The notes under the pieces were generated by a model. It was not told the DNA's origin. It searched no databases and saw only the letters and a list, made by a program, of their open reading frames with translations. DNA of 5,515 nucleotides. Origin: Lachnospiraceae bacterium UBA3845 (GTDB taxonomy: Bacteria > Bacillota > Clostridia > Lachnospirales > Lachnospiraceae). Shown here piece by piece: positions 1 through 5,327 of this stretch. Each line of letters opens with the position of its first letter. The stretch's first letter is position 1. The position numbers and the translations under genes are program-made. Location of the stretch: the NCBI GenBank assembly GCA_002392705.1, contig DGHP01000194.1:5902-11416 (forward strand). The letters are read 5' to 3'.

Positions 1-2
1 TG

Positions 3-1373
3 CCGCAGGGCGGCCCCGGAGGAGAAGGCGGCCCCGGCATGGGACATTCCGCTGAGAGCGTCGAATATACAGCAGTGAATGAGTATGATTCCGGAGAGAC
101 GGTTCTGGACGGCGAAGAGATCGTATCGACAGGTACCGATGAGAACGCGGTTCTGGTTGACGGGGAAGAGGCCGGCGTCACGGTGACGAATTCTACTGTA
201 AAGCGCTTAAGCGATGATTCTGACTCCGGCAATACTTCAAGCTTTTACGGAAACGCCGCGGCCCTGCTGGCAGCAGACGGAGACCTGAAGATTTCGAATT
301 CTGTTATTGAAAGCGATTCAGCCGGCGGAGCCGGGGCTTTCGCTTACGGAAACGGCACGGTATGGATCTCTGATTCTGAGATCACGACGAAGCAGGGAAC
401 TTCGGGAGGCGTGCACGCTGCGGGAGGCGGAACGCTTTACGGCTGGAACCTGACGGTCAATACGGAAGGCGGCTCGTCCGCAGCGATCCGTTCCGACAGA
501 GGCGGCGGCACGATGGTGATTGACGGCGGGACTTATACGACGTCCGGAACCGGTTCTCCGGCCATCTATTCCACAGCGGACATCAGCGTCCATGACGCCG
601 TTCTGACAGCGGAGAACTCCGAGGCTGTCTGCATCGAGGGCCTCAACACAATCCGCCTGTTTGACTGTGATCTGACCGGGGATATGCCGGATGACAATGA
701 ACAGAATGAGGTTCTGTGGAACGTGATTGTCTACCAGTCCATGTCCGGTGATTCAGAAGAAGGAAACGGTACCTTTGAGATGACCGGAGGTTCACTCACG
801 GCAAAGAGCGGAGGCATGTTCTATACCACCAATACTGAGTCCACATTTATATTGAAGGACGTCGACATTACATATTCGGACAGCAGCGACTTCTTCCTCC
901 GCTGCACGGGCAACGCCAACGGCCGCGGCTGGGGACAGTCCGGAGCTAACGGGGCCGACTGCAGCTTTACCGGCATTTCCCAGGAGATGGAGGGTGATCT
1001 GATCTGGGATCAGATTTCCGAACTGGAATTCTATCTGACGGAAGGAAGCAGCCTGACAGGAGCGGTCGTACGTGACGACAGCTATTCCGGCGGCAGCGGG
1101 AACGGTTTCTGCAACCTCTATATTGACGGGACCTCCAGCTGGACCGTGACAGGGGATTCTGTCCTTACGAGTCTTAGCTGCGCGGGAAGCATCCTGGACG
1201 AAGAGGGAAATGCGGTCAGCATCGTCGGATCGGATGGAACTGTCTATGTGGAAGGCAGCTCCGCGTACACGGTTACGGTTGATACCTATACGGAGAATGC
1301 GGACCTTTCCGGCGCCTCTTCCGTCAACAGCTGGGAAGATTTCGCCGTGGAAAAGCCGGAAAACGCTGATTAA
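3..1373 (+). CDS. Secreted beta-helix repeat protein, 3' part (5' end outside window)
   Basis: The reading frame is open to the left window edge and ends at TAA 1371-1373, giving 456 visible residues. The first 12 encode a Gly/Pro linker (GGPGGEGGPG), so the ATG at 39 is internal rather than the start; a signal peptide would lie upstream. From about residue 92 the protein has repeated rungs with a 'GT-hydrophobic-x-hydrophobic-xxSxIT' pattern, at roughly residues 92-104, 117-129, 142-154, 168-180, 191-203, 214-226, 255-267 and 279-291. This is typical of a right-handed parallel beta-helix (pectate-lyase or adhesin-like fold). The chain is rich in Gly, Ser, Thr, Asp and Glu and poor in Lys and Arg, as in exported proteins. 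No transmembrane segment and no LPxTG anchor appear; it ends in NSWEDFAVEKPENAD. I recall similar proteins of unknown function in Lachnospiraceae. A surface or secreted role is inferred; no catalytic residues are recognisable. It has no evident link to the trp operon downstream. Confidence 0.85.
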   Translation, partial: PQGGPGGEGGPGMGHSAESVEYTAVNEYDSGETVLDGEEIVSTGTDENAVLVDGEEAGVTVTNSTVKRLSDDSDSGNTSSFYGNAAALLAADGDLKISNSVIESDSAGGAGAFAYGNGTVWISDSEITTKQGTSGGVHAAGGGTLYGWNLTVNTEGGSSAAIRSDRGGGTMVIDGGTYTTSGTGSPAIYSTADISVHDAVLTAENSEAVCIEGLNTIRLFDCDLTGDMPDDNEQNEVLWNVIVYQSMSGDSEEGNGTFEMTGGSLTAKSGGMFYTTNTESTFILKDVDITYSDSSDFFLRCTGNANGRGWGQSGANGADCSFTGISQEMEGDLIWDQISELEFYLTEGSSLTGAVVRDDSYSGGSGNGFCNLYIDGTSSWTVTGDSVLTSLSCAGSILDEEGNAVSIVGSDGTVYVEGSSAYTVTVDTYTENADLSGASSVNSWEDFAVEKPENAD

Positions 1374-1447
1374 TTACGAAGCGGAAAGATCGGCAGAGCC
1401 ATCGGATCAGTGGTCCCTGTTAAATCTTTGACTGTATAAATTTACGC
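1374..1447 (+). other. Spacer after the beta-helix gene, no convincing terminator
   Basis: This is a short AT-richer stretch between the beta-helix stop and the trp promoter. The only structure seen is a weak 5-bp hairpin with one G-U pair (GGATC 1404-1408 with GGTCC 1412-1416), with no proper U-tract after it. Termination of the upstream gene is therefore not explained by a strong intrinsic terminator here. Confidence 0.45.
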
Positions 1448-1476
1448 TTGACACTGTATGCAATGAGTGGTAACAT
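1448..1476 (+). promoter_or_regulatory. Sigma-A-type promoter of the trp operon
   Basis: A perfect -35 box TTGACA (1448-1453) is followed after exactly 17 nt by TAACAT (1471-1476), a 4/6 match to the -10 consensus, in an AT-rich setting. Transcription would start near 1483, which places the whole T-box leader in the transcript. This is the best promoter candidate between the beta-helix gene and trpE. TATAAA at 1435-1440 is a weaker alternative -10 without a good -35. Confidence 0.7.
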
Positions 1477-1498
1477 GCATTTAATTTAATATTAATGC

Positions 1499-1516
1499 GC
1501 GTTAACGCAATAACGC
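1499..1516 (+). repeat. Inverted repeat at the start of the trp leader
   Basis: GCGTTA (1499-1504) and TAACGC (1511-1516) form a perfect 6-bp inverted repeat around a 6-nt loop. Its left part is also a perfect 10-bp DNA palindrome, GCGTTAACGC (1499-1508). It sits about 15-35 nt after the predicted transcription start. It could be a repressor operator or a 5'-end stabilising RNA hairpin; the sequence does not decide between these. Confidence 0.45.
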
Positions 1517-1539
1517 TCTAAACCGTTGAAGCGGAGATA

Positions 1540-1843
1540 AAGGTGTATATGATTGCACAGAGAGTCCGGGATGCTGGGATCCGGATGAAACACAGTACAT
1601 CAAATGGACCGCGGAGGGCGCTGTCAAAGGAGCTGTTTTTCCTCTCCGGATCCGGACCTGTTCCGGAAGCCGGCCGGCATGAGGAAGCTCTGAGTATTCG
1701 GCGACGTGAAGTCATACGTCAGTTGACCGGGGTATTGATTTTAAGTACTCTAAAGTGTGCAGGCTGGAAGGCCTGCAAAACAGGGTGGCACCGCGGATAG
1801 TAGATTCGTCCCTGGCAGAGGATAACTCTGCCGGGGATTTTTT
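1540..1843 (+). promoter_or_regulatory. T-box riboswitch, tRNA-Trp specific, controlling trpEGDC
   Basis: This RNA leader senses the charging state of tRNA-Trp and decides between termination and readthrough into trpE. The signature T-box AGGGTGGCACCGCGG lies at 1782-1796. Stem I carries AGAGAG (1559-1564) and a distal hairpin TCCGG/CCGGA (1565-1569 with 1581-1585) whose loop includes ATGCTGGGA. The specifier is read as TGG at 1605-1607 within AAATGGACC, the tryptophan codon. A stem II is supported by GAGCT (1630-1634) with AGCTC (1686-1690), and TCCTC (1640-1644) with GAGGA (1681-1685). Stem III is a perfect 7-bp hairpin, TGCAGGC (1758-1764) with GCCTGCA (1771-1777). In the antiterminator, AGGG (1782-1785) pairs with CCCT (1810-1813), with bulge UGGCACC (1786-1792). 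UGGC complements a GCCA tRNA 3' end, fitting the G discriminator of bacterial tRNA-Trp. The 5' boundary is approximate because I could not resolve the basal stem I pairing. Confidence 0.93.
1809..1843 (+). terminator. T-box intrinsic terminator (attenuator)
   Basis: Bases 1810-1820 (CCCTGGCAGAG) pair with 1826-1836 (CTCTGCCGGGG) in an 11-bp stem with one G-U pair, extendable by T1809-A1837, around a GATAA loop. Six U residues follow (1838-1843), then G and four more U. The 5' arm (1810-1813) is the same segment that pairs with AGGG of the antiterminator, so the two structures exclude each other. Uncharged tRNA-Trp would favour the antiterminator and expression. Confidence 0.93.
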
Positions 1844-1965
1844 GTTTTCCACAAAATCCGCCTGATTTTCCGTAAGCTGAATGGCTCCCGGGGATGAGGC
1901 GCAAAATGGCGGAAATACCGGGCCATGCCTGCAGTCTGTTTTTGTCTGCGGAAAGGAGGACCTGC
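1844..1965 (+). promoter_or_regulatory. trpE 5' leader after the attenuator, with strong RBS
   Basis: These 122 nt separate the attenuator from trpE. Only the ribosome binding site is clear: AGGAGG at 1954-1959, 6 nt before the ATG at 1966. An upstream in-frame ATG at 1894 would add 24 residues but lacks a Shine-Dalgarno sequence, and its extra residues do not resemble the TrpE N-terminus. This supports 1966 as the start. Confidence 0.8.
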
Positions 1966-3447
1966 ATGCAGATACGTCCATCATTTGAGGAAGCCGTGTC
2001 GTTCACCGCTTCCGGATCCTTCCGGGTTGTACCCGTAAGCTGCGAGATTCTGTCGGACAGCCGCACCCCGCTTGAGGTACTGCGGATCCTGCAGAATGTA
2101 TCCGGCCATGTCTACCTTCTGGAGTCCGTGTCGGGGCACGAGAACTGGGGCCGTTATACCTTCCTGGGCTATGATCCGAAGTTCGACCTTACCTGCATGG
2201 ACGGTGTCCTGAAGACCGGCTCGATGCAGATCCGGACAGAGGATCCCGGCTCCTTTATCCGCCAGGTGATCGAGGATTACAGAAGCCCGGTCCTCAATTA
2301 TCTTCCGGCCTTTACGGGAGGACTTGTGGGATATTTTTCTTATGATTACCTCAAATATGCGGAGCCGTCCCTGAAACTGGATGCCGGGGATTCCGAAGGA
2401 TTCATGGATGTCGATCTGATGCTGTTCGACAAGGTGATCTGTTTTGACAATTACCGGCAGAAGCTGATCCTGATCGTCAATATGTCTTTGAAGGATACGG
2501 CCATGCAGAGCCTGAAGGCGGAATATAACAAAGCCGTTCTGGAACTGAAGCACATGGCGGACCTGATCCGCTCCGGGGAGATGGCGGAGATTATACCGGG
2601 ACGGATTACGGGAGAAGTGAAGGGACGCTATACGAAAGAGCAGTACTGCGGCATGGTGGAAAAGGCCAGGCGGTACATTTTCGAGGGAGATATCTTCCAG
2701 GTGGTTCTTTCCAACCGGCTGGAGGCGGAATACGAGGGAAGCCTGCTGAATACCTACCGCGTGCTCCGGACCGTGAATCCCTCCCCCTACATGTTCTATT
2801 TCGCAAGCTCGAGCCTGGAAGTAGCAGGAGCTTCTCCGGAGACTTTGGTGAAGCTTGAGGACGGGGTGCTGCATACTTTTCCGCTGGCCGGGACCAGGCC
2901 CCGCGGGAAGACGGCGGAGGAGGATGAGGCGCTGGAAAAAGACCTGCTGTCGGATCCGAAGGAGCTGGCCGAACACAGCATGTTGGTGGATCTTGGAAGA
3001 AATGATATCGGAAAGGTGTCGGAGTTCGGGTCGGTGGAGCTGGAAAAAGCCTTCCAGGTGGAGCGCTATTCCCATGTGATGCATATCGGGTCCACGGTGA
3101 AGGGGCGGATCCGGAAGGACCTGGATGCCCTGGACGCCATCGCGTCGATTCTTCCGGCGGGAACCCTCTCCGGCGCTCCGAAGATCCGGGCCGCCCAGAT
3201 CATCGATGAGCTGGAGGACTGCAGGCGGGGGATCTACGGAGGGGCCATGGGCTATATCAGCCTGACGGGCAATATGGACATGTGCATCGCCATCCGGCTT
3301 GCTTACAAGAAAAACGGGAAGGTCTATATCCGAAGCGGCGCCGGGATTGTGGCGGATTCGGTTCCGGAGGCGGAATATCAGGAGTCCCTGAATAAGGCGA
3401 AGGCTGTACTGGTATCGATGCAGCTGGCGGAGGAAGAGGACCTCTGA
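1966..3447 (+). CDS. trpE: Anthranilate synthase component I (TrpE)
   Basis: TrpE converts chorismate to anthranilate, using ammonia delivered by TrpG, in the first committed step of tryptophan synthesis. It is cytoplasmic. The protein has 493 residues, a normal length. The N-terminal domain has LLES at 51-54 followed by GRYTFLG at 62-68; LLES and NPSPYMF (271-277) are the family motifs that form the tryptophan feedback site, so allosteric inhibition is expected. The C-terminal chorismate-binding domain (about 223-485) has PLAGTRPRG (306-314), EHSMLVDLGRND (336-347), the VMH histidine (373), PAGTLSGAPK (397-406), YGGAMGY (424-430), IRSGAGIVADS (455-465) and PEAEYQE (467-473). These supply the catalytic and Mg2+-binding residues in the family. 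The start at ATG 1966 is set by AGGAGG 6 nt upstream. It is the first gene after the Trp T-box. PabB and isochorismate synthases share the fold, but LLES, trpG/trpD context and the leader argue for TrpE. Confidence 0.97.
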   Translation: MQIRPSFEEAVSFTASGSFRVVPVSCEILSDSRTPLEVLRILQNVSGHVYLLESVSGHENWGRYTFLGYDPKFDLTCMDGVLKTGSMQIRTEDPGSFIRQVIEDYRSPVLNYLPAFTGGLVGYFSYDYLKYAEPSLKLDAGDSEGFMDVDLMLFDKVICFDNYRQKLILIVNMSLKDTAMQSLKAEYNKAVLELKHMADLIRSGEMAEIIPGRITGEVKGRYTKEQYCGMVEKARRYIFEGDIFQVVLSNRLEAEYEGSLLNTYRVLRTVNPSPYMFYFASSSLEVAGASPETLVKLEDGVLHTFPLAGTRPRGKTAEEDEALEKDLLSDPKELAEHSMLVDLGRNDIGKVSEFGSVELEKAFQVERYSHVMHIGSTVKGRIRKDLDALDAIASILPAGTLSGAPKIRAAQIIDELEDCRRGIYGGAMGYISLTGNMDMCIAIRLAYKKNGKVYIRSGAGIVADSVPEAEYQESLNKAKAVLVSMQLAEEEDL

Positions 3448-3453
3448 AGGGAG

Positions 3454-3475
3454 ACGGATTATTTGATAAGTCCGT
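3454..3475 (+). other. Intercistronic hairpin, trpE-trpG spacer (first)
   Basis: ACGGATTA (3454-3461) pairs with TAA-G-TCCGT (3467-3475) in 8 bp with G3470 bulged, around loop TTTGA. It begins 7 nt after the trpE stop and has no U-tract, so it is not a terminator. It may influence mRNA processing or decay; that role is inference. Confidence 0.45.
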
Positions 3476-3494
3476 GAACAGAAACTTTAAAAGG

Positions 3495-3515
3495 GGCAGG
3501 GCATGAAGCTCTGCC
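3495..3515 (+). other. Intercistronic hairpin, trpE-trpG spacer (second)
   Basis: GGCAGGGC (3495-3502) pairs with GCTCTGCC (3508-3515) in 8 bp with one G-U pair, loop ATGAA. The loop holds the ATG of a possible tiny ORF (3503-3535). GGCAGGG is repeated directly at 3516-3522, where it overlaps the trpG Shine-Dalgarno AGGGAG (3519-3524), so the CTCTG segment could pair with either copy. Confidence 0.45.
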
Positions 3516-3535
3516 GGCAGGGAGACAGGGCATGA
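3503..3535 (+). CDS. Possible 10-codon upstream ORF coupled to trpG
   Basis: ATG 3503 reads MKLCRQGDRA and stops at TGA 3533-3535, which overlaps the trpG ATG (3532-3534) as ATGA. AAAAGGGG (3489-3496) lies 6 nt upstream of its ATG and is a plausible ribosome binding site. The ATGA overlap is the usual geometry for translational coupling, so a ribosome finishing here could reinitiate on trpG. The peptide has no recognisable function and no Trp codon. Chance occurrence is quite possible for an ORF this short. Confidence 0.3.
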   Translation: MKLCRQGDRA

Positions 3536-4116
3536 TAGTTATTATAGATAATTACGACAGTTTTTCCTACAACCTGTATCAGATGCTTGGATCGATCAAT
3601 CCCGATCTGAAGGTGATCCGGAATGACGCTTTAACGGTTGAGGAAATTGACCGGATGAAACCGGAGGGAATCATCCTGTCACCCGGTCCGGGCAGGCCGG
3701 AGGACGCGGGTGTGTGCATTGATCTGGTAAAGCGGCTGGGACCGTCTTATCCGCTTCTGGGGGTCTGCCTGGGCCATCAGGCAATCTGTACGGCTTACGG
3801 CGCAGTTGTTTCCTATGCGAAGGAGCTGATGCACGGGAAGGTATCGGAGTGCGGGATCGACCCGGCCTGTCCCCTTTTTGCGGGGCTGGACAGCAAGATC
3901 CGGGTCGGCAGGTATCATTCCCTCGCCGCGCTGGAGGAGACGATGCCGGAATGCCTGAAGGTCACGGCGAGGACCGGGGACGGGGAAATCATGGCGGTGA
4001 AGCATGCGGAATACGACGTCTACGGCGTCCAGTTCCATCCGGAATCGATCCTGACGCCGGATGGAGAGAAAATCCTGAGAAACTTTATTGATATCACCGG
4101 GAAGAGCCGGCAGTGA
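3532..4116 (+). CDS. trpG: Anthranilate synthase component II, glutamine amidotransferase (TrpG)
   Basis: TrpG hydrolyses glutamine and passes ammonia to TrpE. It is a complete 194-residue class I (triad) glutamine amidotransferase, the normal size for a stand-alone TrpG. It opens with MIVIIDNYDSFSYNL. The oxyanion-loop motif LSPGPGRPEDAG lies at 49-60 and the nucleophile elbow GVCLGHQ at 77-83 with catalytic Cys79. The rest of the triad is His169 and Glu171 in FHPES (168-172). MHGK (100-103) is also typical of the TrpG/PabA group. AGGGAG (3519-3524), 7 nt before the ATG, is a moderate ribosome binding site, and a tiny ORF ending in the overlapping ATGA may help initiation. TrpG here is not fused to TrpE or TrpD, unlike in some bacteria. 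In some Bacillota one TrpG also serves PabB for folate synthesis; the sequence does not show whether this one does. Confidence 0.96.
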   Translation: MIVIIDNYDSFSYNLYQMLGSINPDLKVIRNDALTVEEIDRMKPEGIILSPGPGRPEDAGVCIDLVKRLGPSYPLLGVCLGHQAICTAYGAVVSYAKELMHGKVSECGIDPACPLFAGLDSKIRVGRYHSLAALEETMPECLKVTARTGDGEIMAVKHAEYDVYGVQFHPESILTPDGEKILRNFIDITGKSRQ

Positions 4117-4217
4117 AAGATGCCGGATGAAACGGATTGAAACTTGCGCAGAGAGCAGTGGGGAATGGGAGAAGCCCCGGCAGATGCGGACGAAAGGCGC
4201 CGCTGGAGAGGAGAAAT
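4117..4217 (+). promoter_or_regulatory. trpG-trpD spacer with trpD ribosome binding site
   Basis: This 101-nt gap has no convincing gene. It ends in a purine-rich Shine-Dalgarno region, GGAGAGGAG (4205-4213), with AGGAG 4 nt before the trpD ATG at 4218. That decides the start against an in-frame TTG at 4137, which has no ribosome binding site. The only pairing seen is a weak GGGG (4160-4163)/CCCC (4175-4178). Confidence 0.6.
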
Positions 4218-5240
4218 ATGATAAAAGAAGCGATTATCAAGATTGTGGACAAGCAGGATCTGACTTACGAGGAAGCCTTCACCGTGATGACGGAAATTAT
4301 GAGCGGGGAGACCTCCGCCACCCAGAATGCCGCATTTTTAGCGGCGCTGAGTACGAAGAGCACTGGTGCCGAGACGATCGATGAGATCTCCGGCTGCGCG
4401 GCGGCCATGCGCAAAAAGGCGGTCCAGCTGGAACATCCCGGCATGGAGGTTCTTGAGATCGTCGGAACCGGCGGCGATAATGCCCATACCTTTAATATTT
4501 CAACGACATCGGCATTTATCCTTGCCGCGGGCGGAGTGAAAGTGGCCAAGCACGGAAACCGGGCGGCCAGTTCCCTGAGCGGGACAGCCGACTGTCTGGA
4601 AGCGCTGGGCGTGAATATCGCGCAGGATCCGGATCTGTGCCGGAAGCTGCTTGAGGAAGTGGGCATGTGCTTCATTTTCGCCCAGAAATATCATACCTCC
4701 ATGAAATATGTGGGTGGAATCCGCAGAGAGCTCGGAATCCGTACCGTATTCAATATTCTCGGACCGCTGACCAATCCGGCCTCCCCCGACTATATGCTGC
4801 TCGGCGTCTATAACGAGCGGCTGGTCAATCCGCTTGCGAAGGTCATGATGAGCCTGGGCGTCAAGAGGGGAATGGTGGTTTACGGGACGGACTGCCTGGA
4901 TGAGATTTCCGTCAGCGCGCCGACAAAGGTATGTGAGTTCCGGGACGGCTACTACAGGGATCTTATCATCCGTCCGGAGGATTTCGGCCTGAAAACAGCG
5001 TCAAAGCAGGAAGTGACCGGCGGGACGCCTCAGGAGAACGCGCAGACCACAAAGGATATTCTCCGCGGAAAGATCACGGGCGCAAAGCGGGATATTGTGC
5101 TGATGAACGCGGGAGCAGGTCTTTTCATTGGCGGGAAGGCCGCAGACCTTACGGCAGGCGTGAAGCTGGCGGCGGATCTGATCGACAGCGGCGCCGCGCT
5201 GAAGAAGGTGGAGGAGTTTTCCCGGCTTTCCAATTCCTGA
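4218..5240 (+). CDS. trpD: Anthranilate phosphoribosyltransferase (TrpD)
   Basis: TrpD transfers the phosphoribosyl group of PRPP to anthranilate, releasing pyrophosphate, the second step of the pathway. The protein has 340 residues, the usual length, and the two-domain layout of the family: a small helical N-terminal part (about 1-70) and an alpha/beta PRPP-binding domain. The glycine-rich PRPP motif GTGGD is at 83-87, NIST at 93-96, and KHGNRAASS at 111-119. The anthranilate-binding segment [13 protein letters not shown] is at 167-179, followed by LGPLTNP (181-187). The Mg2+-binding acidic pair is Asp228-Glu229 in GTDCLDEIS (223-231). The more common form of this motif has Gly where Cys226 stands and often His before the first Gly, here Tyr222; the acidic pair itself is intact. 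No fusion to TrpG is present. The family relative thymidine/pyrimidine nucleoside phosphorylase is excluded by these motifs and the operon context. Confidence 0.97.
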   Translation: MIKEAIIKIVDKQDLTYEEAFTVMTEIMSGETSATQNAAFLAALSTKSTGAETIDEISGCAAAMRKKAVQLEHPGMEVLEIVGTGGDNAHTFNISTTSAFILAAGGVKVAKHGNRAASSLSGTADCLEALGVNIAQDPDLCRKLLEEVGMCFIFAQKYHTSMKYVGGIRRELGIRTVFNILGPLTNPASPDYMLLGVYNERLVNPLAKVMMSLGVKRGMVVYGTDCLDEISVSAPTKVCEFRDGYYRDLIIRPEDFGLKTASKQEVTGGTPQENAQTTKDILRGKITGAKRDIVLMNAGAGLFIGGKAADLTAGVKLAADLIDSGAALKKVEEFSRLSNS

Positions 5241-5266
5241 CCGGACGGAGGCAGACGGGATCCTTG

Positions 5267-5291
5267 CGGAACAGGCCGCAGTTCTGTTCCG
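5267..5291 (+). other. Intercistronic inverted repeat, trpD-trpC spacer
   Basis: CGGAACAG (5267-5274) and CTGTTCCG (5284-5291) are a perfect 8-bp inverted repeat around a 9-nt loop. The loop segment GCCGC (5275-5279) can instead pair with GCGGC (5292-5296), which would break the first stem. The nearest U run (5311-5315) is about 20 nt further on, so this is not a standard intrinsic terminator. Confidence 0.5.
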
Positions 5292-5317
5292 GCGGCTGTA
5301 TCAACACGGATTTTTAG

Positions 5318-5323
5318 AGGAGG
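5318..5323 (+). promoter_or_regulatory. trpC ribosome binding site
   Basis: A perfect AGGAGG ends 4 nt before the ATG at 5328; an overlapping AGGAG (5321-5325) is also present. The strong site fixes the trpC start after an 87-nt gap and argues for independent initiation on trpC. Confidence 0.8.
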
Positions 5324-5327
5324 AGCT

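Noticed and set aside
39..41. ATG at 39 as the start of the first gene, with GGAGGAG at 18-24 as ribosome binding site
   Set aside because: The purine run is 14 nt away, too far, and it encodes part of the Gly/Pro/Glu linker in the same open frame, which continues to the window edge. No signal peptide follows the ATG.
1543..1800. 85-codon ORF in the leader with several Trp codons, as a trp leader peptide
   Set aside because: It lies across the conserved T-box elements, its TGG codons come partly from the T-box sequence itself, and T-box control does not use a leader peptide.
1894..1965. In-frame ATG at 1894 as the trpE start
   Set aside because: It has no ribosome binding site and adds 24 residues unlike TrpE; ATG 1966 has AGGAGG at ideal spacing.
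1981..3084. 367-codon antisense ORF opposite trpE
   Set aside because: It is a compositional shadow of a strongly conserved gene in GC-rich DNA, with no ribosome binding site or recognisable protein motif.
4137..4217. TTG at 4137 as the trpD start
   Set aside because: It would add 27 residues unlike TrpD and has no Shine-Dalgarno; ATG 4218 is preceded by GGAGAGGAG and starts a typical TrpD N-terminus.
4127..4384. Forward ORF from the trpG-trpD spacer running into trpD in another frame
   Set aside because: Most of it overlaps trpD out of frame, its start has no convincing ribosome binding site and the product resembles nothing known.
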